Shown here: in pieces, positions 1 through 5,468 of the stretch
How positions within the stretch are numbered: position 1 is the stretch's first letter
How the letters are laid out: each line of letters opens with the position of its first letter
Origin: Gammaproteobacteria bacterium
GTDB taxonomy: Bacteria; Pseudomonadota; Gammaproteobacteria; Arenicellales; Poriferihabitantaceae
Length of the DNA: 5,961 nucleotides
Reading direction: 5' to 3'
Assembly (NCBI GenBank): GCA_009839585.1
Contig: VXPI01000068.1
Coordinates: forward strand, 1 to 5,961
Made by a program: the position numbers and the translations under genes
Notes under the pieces: model-generated
Seen by the model: only the letters and a program-made list of their open reading frames with translations
Told to the model about the DNA's origin: nothing
The model's database searches: none

Positions 1-190
1 TGTCGAGGGACTTTGACGAAAGGTCTCCGGCAACGGACCGGGCAGATTGCGGATTCAGGCCGGATGCCGCTGCCTGCTGCCAGCCGGGGTTCAACCAGGC
101 ATTTACAAATCCTGTTTGAAACAGTATTGACGCAGGCAGGGTACGAGTAGTTACCTTTGTGATACTGTAAATTTCAGTTATGAGTGAACC
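1..190. other. Left-edge stretch with no supportable gene
   Basis: No recognised gene. A plus-strand frame is open from the edge to a TAG at 148-150, giving about 49 codons with an RGSTRHLQILFETVLTQAGYE-like C-terminus. A minus-strand frame is open from about 205 to the edge without any ATG. Either could be the tail of a gene or chance, and I recognise neither product. The last 70 bases presumably carry the promoter of the antitoxin gene that starts at 191. Sequence further left would settle whether a gene ends here. Confidence 0.3.
121..168. promoter_or_regulatory. Inverted repeat upstream of the antitoxin, possible operator
   Basis: ACAGTAT at 121-127 is matched by its exact reverse complement ATACTGT at 162-168, 34 bases apart, ending 22 bases before the antitoxin ATG. 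GATACT (161-166) is a weak -10 candidate inside the right arm. Ribbon-helix-helix antitoxins commonly repress their own promoter by binding short inverted repeats, so an operator role is plausible. The arms are only 7 bp and widely spaced, so chance is a real alternative. Confidence 0.2.
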
Positions 191-772
191 ATGGTAAATG
201 TCCGTTTAACGGAATACATGAAAACCCGCCTTGAAGCTTTAGGCAAAATACGGGACAGGAAGCCGCATTATCTGATGAAGATTGCAACTGATCGTTTTTT
301 GGATACTGAGAGAAAAGCTGGAAACCGAACGCCAGCTGGTTTTGAAACGTTGAAAAAATTCGGGATTACTGGAGAAGCAGAGAATCATGATGGTATTGTG
401 GCGTGGTCAAACAGGCTAAACACCAAGTCACCGGCATCTGCATTCGGTGGGTCGAGTTCGCTGGCTTGTAGGAGCACACCAGGATTTGGGGCGTCTGGTG
501 CATTCATTGCCGTTCACAGTGCAAACACAGCGAACAGGGCAGTCCATAAGATTGTCCAGCCTGCAGGGGCACTGGCTGATTTTCCCGAGAAAGGGTGCCC
601 GTGGGACCTGGATAGTAATTTTCGAGAATATTCATCCCGTTCGGGTCGTATGAGTATATTATCCGCTATCGAATTCATGGTGGCGATGTCATCATCGTGC
701 GTATATCTCACGCTTTGGAGGGTCGATGAACAAAGCCCTGACCTGCAGGCTTATAGGGTGCTACACGTATAA
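191..772 (+). CDS. RHH (CopG/ParD-like) antitoxin, reading into decayed toxin sequence
   Basis: The 193-residue frame is a composite. Residues 2-40 look like a ribbon-helix-helix DNA-binding domain: strand VNVRL, helix TEYMKTRLEALGKI, then a KPHYLMKIATDRFLD helix. Residues 50-82 match the C-terminal toxin-binding tail of ParD/RelB-like antitoxins (ETLKKFGITGE, HDGIVAW). In this family the antitoxin is usually about 80-90 residues, binds and neutralises a ParE/RelE toxin, and represses its own operon. Here no stop occurs where the antitoxin should end. The frame runs on and, from about residue 104, translates the middle of the downstream toxin, then an out-of-frame tail. The nearest stop that could mark the old end is TAG 469-471 in another frame, which would need a further frame change. 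The start ATG 191 has only a weak GAG at 183-185 as ribosome binding site. The antitoxin half may still be functional, but the second half is probably meaningless. Family assignment is from recognised patterns, not a search. Confidence 0.6.
   Translation: MVNVRLTEYMKTRLEALGKIRDRKPHYLMKIATDRFLDTERKAGNRTPAGFETLKKFGITGEAENHDGIVAWSNRLNTKSPASAFGGSSSLACRSTPGFGASGAFIAVHSANTANRAVHKIVQPAGALADFPEKGCPWDLDSNFREYSSRSGRMSILSAIEFMVAMSSSCVYLTLWRVDEQSPDLQAYRVLHV
447..729 (+). pseudogene. ParE/RelE-type toxin relic, broken by two frameshifts
   Basis: Three frames read in succession give a full ParE-like protein of about 93 residues. Frame one, from GTG 447, reads GRVRWLVGAHQDLGRL to about 497. The second, about 500-631, reads AFIAVHSANTANRAVHKIVQ and on to FPEKG...DLDSNFREY. 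The third, 631-729, reads FIPFGSYEYIIRYRIHGGD, then VIIVRISHALEGR and a TGA at 727-729. This order matches the family: VRW start, helical hairpin, FPE-G segment, FRE, then the YxIRYRxxxDxVxIxRxxHxRE-like beta strands. The second break is explained by loss of one T near 630, and the first by loss of one base near 498-499. ParE toxins poison DNA gyrase and RelE relatives cleave mRNA; which applies here cannot be told. The relic sits directly after its antitoxin in the usual antitoxin-first order. Sequencing error is the main alternative to true decay. Confidence 0.75.
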
Positions 773-807
773 TTTCACCCACTTTGGCGAGCGGTCATTA
801 TCCGCCA

Positions 808-846
808 AACCCGGTTCCGCTTTGAGATGCAACACTTGACCGGGTT
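808..846. repeat. Inverted repeat, 8-bp arms
   Basis: AACCCGGT at 808-815 pairs exactly with ACCGGGTT at 839-846, and one further G-T pair extends the stem, leaving a loop of about 21 bases. No T-run follows on either strand, so it does not look like an intrinsic terminator. It could be a leftover of a mobile element end or a protein-binding dyad; function unknown. Confidence 0.35.
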
Positions 847-991
847 ACCAGTCCATGTATTTTTGCGTGTGGCAAACTCATTTCAGAAAACGCTTCATCG
901 TCATTGAAACCCGGGACTGCCTGATTGAACAGCCCAGTGCTTGATGTCTTGTCAGGAACGAATATTTACTGCCGGCACGCCTTCTTCCAAA

Positions 992-997
992 TACAAT
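992..997 (+). promoter_or_regulatory. -10-like element upstream of the enoyl-CoA hydratase
   Basis: TACAAT matches the sigma-70 -10 consensus at five of six positions and lies 31 bases before the ATG at 1029. No good -35 is found at 16-18 bp; the nearest T-rich candidate (about 966-971) is spaced too far. It could drive the hydratase-transporter pair. Weak evidence. Confidence 0.3.
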
Positions 998-1028
998 ATG
1001 CAATCGTGACTTTTTTCGAACAACCAAG

Positions 1029-1805
1029 ATGCCATACGAAACCATAATTACAGATCAAGAAGATGCCGTTGGCATAATTACTTTTAATCGTCCAGATCAA
1101 CTGAACGCAATCTCAATCCAGCTCAGGGAAGACCTTGCTGAAGCATTGCAAACGATGTCAAATGATGACCAGATCAAGGTGATTATTCTGACCGGTAGCG
1201 AAAAAGCCTTCGCCGCCGGTGCTGATATCAAGGAAATGCAATCCAGGAGCTACATGGATATGTATCTTTTTGACAATGCTTCCAAACTACAGGTCATATT
1301 GCAGAAGTGCCGAAAACCAATTATCGCGGCCGTCAGTGGATATGCACTGGGAGGTGGTTGCGAACTCGCCATGATGTGCGACTTTATTCTGGCAGCCGAG
1401 AATGCAAAATTTGGCCAGCCAGAAGTCTCAATTGGTGCCCTGCCGGGCTGGGGTGGAACACAGAGATTGACCGGACTCATTGGCAAGTCAAAAGCCATGG
1501 ATATGTGTCTCACCGGACGCATGATGGATGCCGGGGAAGCCGAGTACTCTGGACTGGTCTCCCGGGTATTGCCGGTTGAGGGCTTTCTCGATGAAGTCAG
1601 ACAAATTGCCGCTCGTATCGCTTCGAACTCCGTACCGATCAACCAGATGATCAAGGAATGCATCAATCAGTCTCTGGAAACCAGCCTGCAGTCCGGGTTG
1701 CTGTTTGAGCATCGCCAGTTCCAGTCGGTCTTTGCTACCGAGGACCAGAAAGAAGGCATGTCCGCTTTTGTTGAGAAACGTAAACCCGTGTGGAAAAATT
1801 CTTGA
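1029..1805 (+). CDS. Enoyl-CoA hydratase, crotonase family
   Basis: A complete 258-residue crotonase, the normal length for a single-domain enoyl-CoA hydratase. It adds water to trans-2-enoyl-CoA to give 3-hydroxyacyl-CoA, as in fatty acid beta-oxidation or branched-chain amino acid breakdown, in the cytoplasm. The CoA/oxyanion-hole segments are present: AFAAGADIKEM (residues 60-70, with A65) and GYALGGGCELAMMCD (104-118, with G109). Both catalytic glutamates are there, Glu112 in GGGCE and Glu132 in FGQPEVSIGALPGWGGTQRL. Comparison with rat mitochondrial hydratase from memory places these at its Glu144 and Glu164. The C-terminal TEDQKEGMSAFVEKRKP motif is also typical, and overall resemblance to mitochondrial-type short-chain hydratase is strong. 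No clear Shine-Dalgarno sequence precedes ATG 1029, but the protein starts in the usual place for the family. The MFS transporter gene begins 40 bases after its stop, suggesting co-transcription. The physiological substrate cannot be read from sequence. Confidence 0.93.
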   Translation: MPYETIITDQEDAVGIITFNRPDQLNAISIQLREDLAEALQTMSNDDQIKVIILTGSEKAFAAGADIKEMQSRSYMDMYLFDNASKLQVILQKCRKPIIAAVSGYALGGGCELAMMCDFILAAENAKFGQPEVSIGALPGWGGTQRLTGLIGKSKAMDMCLTGRMMDAGEAEYSGLVSRVLPVEGFLDEVRQIAARIASNSVPINQMIKECINQSLETSLQSGLLFEHRQFQSVFATEDQKEGMSAFVEKRKPVWKNS

Positions 1806-1845
1806 ACACATCCAAGACAGTAGAACCAGCCATTGGAAATAGACA

Positions 1846-3084
1846 ATGATGGGCAAGACAAATAGCAGCTGGCAATCCGTCCCAGTCATTCTAGCAGCAG
1901 GCTGCTTGATCGCAATGATTGGTTTTGGGATACGTGCCTCATTTGGCCTGTATCTTGAACCCATGACCATCGCCAATGGATGGACAAGAGAAATCTATGG
2001 TCTTGCCATGGCCCTGCAGAATCTGTTCTGGGGGCTGGGCCTACCCATTGCAGGAGCTCTGGCAGATAAGCATGGGACCGGCAAAATCATCATTGGCGGA
2101 GCGATTCTGTATGCACTGGGAATCTGGGGGATGGCGGAATCTGACGGTGTACTGCTCCTGCAGTTGACTGGTGGAGTCTTGGTCGGGCTGGGTATTGCCT
2201 TCTCCGCATTTACACTGGCTATTGCAGCGATGGTGCGAGCAGTCGGCCCCAAAAAGAGATCGCTGGTTATGGGAGTGGGTACTGCAGCCGGCTCAATGGG
2301 CCAGGTCGTATTTTCACCGGTCAGCCAGGGATTCATTGCTGCCTTCGGCTGGTTCAACGCGCTCTTGATCTCCGCAATGATAATCCTGATTATGGTGCCG
2401 TTGGCATTTTGCCTGCCCGGTTCTTCAGGCAATCAAGAGGCAGGCGATCAAGGCGAACAGACCCTGCGCGAGGCAGTGGTCGAAGCATTAAGCCACAAGG
2501 GTTATGTACTTCTGACTCTGGGATTTTTTGTGTGCGGATTTCATGTTGCGTTTATCACCGTACACTTGCCTGCCTATGTCAAGGATTTGGGCATGGACCC
2601 TCTGATCGGTGCGTATTGCATTGCCCTTATTGGAACCATGAATATTATTGGTTCTATTGGTTCAGGGATTGCTGGCCAGAAATGGAGCAAGAAATACAGC
2701 CTGAGCACCATTTATTTGGGTCGTAGTGTGGTCACCCTGGCATTATTACTGGCTCCCAAGACACCAGTTGTAATGTTACTGTTTGCCGGCGCTATGGGCA
2801 TTCTATGGCTATCGACCGTTCCCCTTACCACCGGGATTATTGCCCAGGTTTTTGGCATTCGTTACATGGCTACCTTGTTTGGGATAGTTTTTGTGAGTCA
2901 TCAACTAGGCAGCTTCATGGGAGTATGGCTGGGTGGACGGATTTTTGATGAGACAGGTTCCTACAACGGCATGTGGTGGGCCAGTGTAGCACTTGGAATC
3001 CTTGCCGCGATTGTGCATCTTCCCATCAATGAAAAACCGTTGTCGCGGTTGTCAGCAGATGCTTCTCATGCCAATCCGGCTTGA
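1846..3084 (+). CDS. MFS transporter (monocarboxylate/OFA-like group)
   Basis: A 412-residue inner-membrane protein with about twelve hydrophobic segments in a 6+6 arrangement. Approximate positions are 14-36, 49-71, 81-97, 103-125, 138-160, 164-190, then a hydrophilic loop 191-216, followed by 217-240, 252-276, 286-303, 308-330, 341-363 and 375-392. The MFS signature loop between helices 2 and 3 is visible as GALADKHGTGK (70-80), with a weaker counterpart GQKWSKKY (277-284) in the second half. The N-terminal stretch GIRASFGLYLEPM followed by GWTREIYGLA is typical of the monocarboxylate porter/oxalate-formate antiporter-like branch (YcxA-like proteins), which mostly move small organic acids. 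The substrate is unknown. GGAAA at 1835-1839 is well spaced for ATG 1846; ATG 1849 follows immediately and is an alternative. The gene lies 40 bases after the enoyl-CoA hydratase on the same strand, so a carboxylate feeding acyl-CoA metabolism is a reasonable but untested guess. Confidence 0.88.
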   Translation: MMGKTNSSWQSVPVILAAGCLIAMIGFGIRASFGLYLEPMTIANGWTREIYGLAMALQNLFWGLGLPIAGALADKHGTGKIIIGGAILYALGIWGMAESDGVLLLQLTGGVLVGLGIAFSAFTLAIAAMVRAVGPKKRSLVMGVGTAAGSMGQVVFSPVSQGFIAAFGWFNALLISAMIILIMVPLAFCLPGSSGNQEAGDQGEQTLREAVVEALSHKGYVLLTLGFFVCGFHVAFITVHLPAYVKDLGMDPLIGAYCIALIGTMNIIGSIGSGIAGQKWSKKYSLSTIYLGRSVVTLALLLAPKTPVVMLLFAGAMGILWLSTVPLTTGIIAQVFGIRYMATLFGIVFVSHQLGSFMGVWLGGRIFDETGSYNGMWWASVALGILAAIVHLPINEKPLSRLSADASHANPA

Positions 3085-3108
3085 ATGACCGCAATCATAA
3101 ATGCGCAG

Positions 3109-3141
3109 GATCAGGCACGATTCTCCCTGATCACGTGTTTT
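3109..3141 (+). terminator. Possible intrinsic terminator of the hydratase-transporter unit
   Basis: GATCAGG (3109-3115) pairs perfectly with CCTGATC (3126-3132) around a 10-base loop, 24 bases after the transporter stop. TGTTTT follows at 3136-3141 after a three-base gap. Position and hairpin fit a Rho-independent terminator, but the stem is short and not GC-rich and the T-run is interrupted and slightly distant. Confidence 0.4.
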
Positions 3142-3247
3142 GGATGCAGAGCGTATCCGGAGCCATAAAATCTGTGCAGGTTCAGAGACATGTGGGACTT
3201 TTCCAGCCTTGAAAACAGGGCGGAACCGGGGCATGAAAACGGTGTGA

Positions 3248-3294
3248 TATCCCATCCCCCGGAAGGAGAGAAGCGACCTCCGGGGGATGGGATA
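3248..3294. repeat. Perfect 16-bp hairpin with 15-base loop
   Basis: TATCCCATCCCCCGGA at 3248-3263 is the exact reverse complement of 3279-3294. The GC-rich stem would be very stable in RNA or single-stranded DNA. It lies at the 3' end of the minus-strand transposase fragment. On the plus strand no T-run follows. On the minus strand TTTT comes about eight bases later, so a terminator of the transposase gene is possible but imperfect. A dispersed palindromic repeat or a miniature element is an alternative. Confidence 0.7.
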
Positions 3295-3299
3295 CCAGG

Positions 3300-3567
3300 C
3301 AACAGGGGATTGCCCTGCGAGGGTGCCCGCCAGCAGACCCTGAAGGTCAGCCCTGCCGACCTGCCTGGCTTTCAGGACCCGTTGCCGGGCATGGCGGACC
3401 ACCTGCCCGGCCATCGCGTAGAGGCGGCAGCGGAAGGTGCCGGCCCGCTTTGCGTGCCATTTCAGGGGCAGCGACAGCCGCATCAGGCAGAGCAGGCTGC
3501 GGCAATGGCATGGTGCTGAGGGCCAGGTACACGGCATTGGCCCGGAAGTTGCTGCGGGCCTGGGATC
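3300..3567 (-). pseudogene. C-terminal fragment of a transposase (IS1380-like), frameshifted
   Basis: Read on the minus strand, one frame gives ARSNFRANAVYLALSTM (about 3559 down to 3509). The reading then continues in another frame through CRSLLCLMRLSLPLKWHAKR, TFRCRLYAMAGQVVRHARQR and VLKARQVGRADLQGLLAG to about 3313. The order, an NFRAN-VYLALS helix followed by a T-R-RLY--AG-VVRHAR--VLK segment, matches the C-terminal end of DDE transposases of the IS1380 group as I remember them. One extra base (or two lost) near 3508 separates the frames. Upstream the first frame is closed by a TAA lying in a CTTAAG repeat, so the N-terminal and catalytic DDE parts are missing. The fragment is visibly richer in G+C than the flanking genes, consistent with foreign origin. 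No active element remains. The IS family label is less certain than the call that this is transposase debris. Confidence 0.5.
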
Positions 3568-3602
3568 CTTAAGTGAATGCAACCCTGTCCTTAAGTGAAT
3601 GC
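3566..3602. repeat. 15-bp direct repeat, two copies
   Basis: TCCTTAAGTGAATGC occurs at 3566-3580 and again at 3588-3602, with a 22-base period. The first copy lies exactly where the transposase fragment breaks off. The repeats could be termini of insertion sequences, a partial duplication, or a target-site relic. I cannot identify the element from this window alone. Confidence 0.7.
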
Positions 3603-3812
3603 CATTGCTCTTGCACTACCCTCCAAGCGCTTCAAAACCCGACAACATCCCAAATCCACGACGCTTCCACCTCTGCAACTCGCTTGGCCATCCTCTGTTC
3701 AGCATCCATGATCCCATCCCTGACAAACAAAAATTAGCCGTGATCTTGGGCTACAAAATCTTGCTATCGCGATTGGAATCAGTTACTCTCGCCCACTTAC
3801 TGAAATCACGAC
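3603..3812. other. Spacer before the tRNA, no gene seen
   Basis: No recognisable gene on either strand. One plus-strand open frame passes through and runs into the tRNA, which argues against coding. The tRNA promoter should lie in the last 50-60 bases. TTGGAA (3774-3779) with CTTACT 17 bases later is the best pair I see, and it is poor. Confidence 0.35.
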
Positions 3813-3889
3813 GGCTACGTAGCTCAGCTGGTTAGAGCACATCACTCATAATGATGGGGTCCCCTGTTCGATCCAGGGCGTAGCCACCA
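3813..3889 (+). tRNA. tRNA-Met (anticodon CAT), elongator type
   Basis: A complete 77-nt cloverleaf with encoded CCA. The acceptor arm GGCTACG (3813-3819) pairs perfectly with CGTAGCC (3879-3885); the discriminator is A3886 and CCA is 3887-3889. The D-stem is GCTC/GAGC. The anticodon stem is CATCA/TGATG around loop CTCATAA, with anticodon CAT at 3847-3849. The variable loop is GGGTC, and the T-arm is CCCTG-TTCGATC-CAGGG. From the acceptor to the variable loop it is nearly identical to E. coli elongator tRNA-Met as I recall it; the T-arm differs. The 7-bp paired acceptor end argues against initiator tRNA. A CAT anticodon could also be tRNA-Ile decoding AUA after lysidine modification, but the arm sequences favour Met. 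It lies tail-to-tail with the aminotransferase gene, 34 bases away. Confidence 0.96.
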
Positions 3890-3923
3890 ACTCTTCGCTA
3901 TGGGGTAGGGGTAGCTCCAGCGG

Positions 3924-5309
3924 CTACAGCTGAATCCGGCTCAATGCATTGTCAATTGACCCGACAATCTGATCCAGATCATCACGGGTACAAATCAAGG
4001 CCGGGCTGAGACAGATCGTGTTGTTGTAGTGCTGGAAACTTCGATTGGTGCGGCCAATCATCACGCCCTGCTCCAGACAATCGGCGACAATGCGGTTCAT
4101 CACTGCCTCGCCAACCGGGGCCCGGGTCTTGCGATCAACAACCAGTTCCGCCCCTGCAAACAGGCCCTTTCCACGCACATCACCGACAATTAGATGCTTC
4201 TCCTTGAGTTCGTGAAGAAGACTCATGAGATATTCACCCATCTCCACGACATTATCCAGCAGGTTCTCTTGCTCAATAATGCGCATGTTCTCAAGAGCCG
4301 CTGCAGGCCCCCCAGCGCATCCACCAAAAGTGCTGATATCCCGGAAATACTGCATCGTATCTGAAGGATCGGCCAAAAATTTGGCGAACAATTCCTCGGT
4401 GGTAACGGTACAGGCGATAGCCGCATAGCCACTGGCGACACCCTTGGCCATAACCACAATATCAGGCTTGATATTGTAGTGCTGATAGCCGAACCACTTG
4501 CCTGTTCGACCCATACCGCAAACCACTTCGTCCATGTGAATCAGGACACCGTACTTGGTACAGATCTCCTGGATCGTGTCGAAATACCCTTCAGGAGGCG
4601 TAATCACGCCCCCGCCAGCCGTGACTGGTTCCAGAATTACCGCTCCTACCGTGTCGGGGCCTTCTCTGAGAATTACCTGTTCCAGTTCACGAGCCGCAAT
4701 GACCCCGAAATCCGGGTCATCGCCTCGCTCATGGTGGTACGCCAGACAATGAGGAAACTCCACAAATCCGGGCGTAAACGGTCCGTATTGGTCTTTTCTC
4801 TGATGTTGGCCGCACGCAGAGAGACCAGTGATCGTTGTGCCGTGATAGTCACGGTCCCGATAGATGATCTTGTGCTTCTTGCCGCCATTTTCCTTGGCCG
4901 CCAGTTGACGAACCAGCTTGAAGCCCTTCTCATTTCCCTCGGAACCCGAAGTCGAAAAATACACGCGACCCAATCCAGGCATTTTTTCAATCAGCCTGTC
5001 GGCAAATTTCGCTCCTGGGACATTGCCCGCAGAGTTGGAAAAGTAGCACATCTGTGCAAGCTGATTCCTTACTGCGTTGGCAATGCTCTCGCGACCATAG
5101 CCAACGTTAACAGTCCAGACTCCTCCCGAGACTGCATCGATATATTCCTTGCCATTGGTGTCGCGAACCCGAAGGCCCTCGCCTTCTACGATAACCATTG
5201 GCGCTCCTTCCTGCATGGGCTTGTGCTGGACCAGATGATGCCAAACATGGGATCGGTCCATGTCCACAACTTGATTCAGGTTTTCGTCTGAAAAGACCGG
5301 CTTGTTCAT
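3924..5309 (-). CDS. tpa: Class III PLP aminotransferase, taurine:pyruvate aminotransferase-like
   Basis: A complete 461-residue class III (omega) aminotransferase. The PLP-binding pieces are all visible: SGSE at 121-124 (phosphate contact), YHGTT 155-159, Asp260 in HMDEVVCGMGRTG (pyridine nitrogen), and the Schiff-base lysine Lys289 in MAKGVASGYAA. Several long stretches match the Bilophila-type taurine:pyruvate aminotransferase as I remember it: HVWHHLVQHK (21-30), DAVSGGVWTVNVGYGRE (58-74), YGPFTPGF (175-182), EPVTAGGGVITPPEGY (227-242), YFRDISTFGG (321-330) and NNTICLSPA (429-437). That enzyme moves the amino group of taurine to pyruvate, giving sulfoacetaldehyde and alanine, in the cytoplasm. 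The usual partners (sulfoacetaldehyde acetyltransferase, alanine dehydrogenase, taurine uptake genes) are absent here, so another omega-amine such as beta-alanine or hypotaurine remains possible. No clear Shine-Dalgarno sequence is seen before ATG 5309; the start fits the family. It is divergent from uvrD and convergent with the tRNA. Aminotransferase class is near certain, the substrate less so. Confidence 0.85.
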   Translation of the reverse strand: MNKPVFSDENLNQVVDMDRSHVWHHLVQHKPMQEGAPMVIVEGEGLRVRDTNGKEYIDAVSGGVWTVNVGYGRESIANAVRNQLAQMCYFSNSAGNVPGAKFADRLIEKMPGLGRVYFSTSGSEGNEKGFKLVRQLAAKENGGKKHKIIYRDRDYHGTTITGLSACGQHQRKDQYGPFTPGFVEFPHCLAYHHERGDDPDFGVIAARELEQVILREGPDTVGAVILEPVTAGGGVITPPEGYFDTIQEICTKYGVLIHMDEVVCGMGRTGKWFGYQHYNIKPDIVVMAKGVASGYAAIACTVTTEELFAKFLADPSDTMQYFRDISTFGGCAGGPAAALENMRIIEQENLLDNVVEMGEYLMSLLHELKEKHLIVGDVRGKGLFAGAELVVDRKTRAPVGEAVMNRIVADCLEQGVMIGRTNRSFQHYNNTICLSPALICTRDDLDQIVGSIDNALSRIQL

Positions 5310-5348
5310 AATAAATCAGGTGGTCAGTTTGAACTCGAATTAAGTGAC

Positions 5349-5364
5349 AGTATTGTAAAATACT
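5349..5364. promoter_or_regulatory. Perfect 16-bp palindrome between divergent genes
   Basis: AGTATT-GTAA-AATACT is a perfect dyad (6-bp arms, 4-base centre) in the 159-base spacer between the aminotransferase and uvrD. TACAAT (minus strand, 5352-5357) and TAAAAT (plus strand, 5356-5361) are -10-like elements within it, so it could overlap both promoters. A second, imperfect dyad CCATAATTGTGG lies at 5371-5382. These are candidate operator sites, most likely for control of the aminotransferase. No -35 of good quality is found for either direction. Confidence 0.4.
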
Positions 5365-5468
5365 TCCTTGCCATAATTGTGGAAAGAACCAGTTAGAAAG
5401 GATTCTACAGACCAGATGTCCCGCAAGAATCCGATTAGTCCTGTACCCGGTTATCGATCAATACCAGC

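Larger units (their letters stand above)
730..1028. other. Gene-free spacer between the toxin relic and the hydratase gene
   Basis: I see no convincing gene. A 27-codon frame beginning ATG 827 has no recognisable product. The spacer contains a short hairpin (GCGG 791-794 with CCGC 802-805), a larger inverted repeat at 808-846 and a -10-like element before the hydratase gene. Nothing identifies it as part of a specific mobile element. Confidence 0.4.

Noticed and set aside
82..110. GGTTCAA-containing stretch resembling a tRNA T-arm
   Set aside because: The flanking bases do not form a T-stem, and no acceptor or anticodon arm can be found around it.
121..129. ACAGTATTG is shared by the antitoxin upstream region and the spacer near 5347-5355
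   Set aside because: Nine-base matches are expected by chance many times in a 6-kb window, and the surrounding sequence differs.
447..729. Programmed ribosomal frameshifting to make the toxin
   Set aside because: Two separate shifts would be needed and neither site shows a slippery heptamer or a stimulatory structure. Single-base deletions are the simpler reading.
827..907. A 27-codon frame starting ATG 827, considered as a small protein
   Set aside because: It has no ribosome binding site and no recognisable features, and it overlaps an inverted repeat.
3190..3519. A 109-codon plus-strand frame
   Set aside because: It spans the perfect hairpin and lies antisense to the transposase fragment. 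Its composition is low-complexity G/P/A/Q, typical of a shadow in GC-rich DNA.
3599..3835. A 78-codon plus-strand frame
   Set aside because: It runs into the 5' part of tRNA-Met and has no recognisable domain.
3902..3927. GTAGCTCCAGC near the tRNA end, similar to GTAGCTCAGC inside the tRNA, plus a 5-bp GTAGC/GCTAC hairpin; considered as a tRNA fragment, att site or terminator
   Set aside because: The match is only about ten bases with one insertion, the hairpin is short and lacks a T-run, and it overlaps the aminotransferase stop. Chance is the simpler explanation.
4479..5291. A 270-codon open frame on the plus strand opposite the aminotransferase
   Set aside because: It lies wholly antisense to a clearly conserved enzyme, its translation resembles nothing I know, and it has no promoter or ribosome binding site of note. 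It is a reading-frame shadow.
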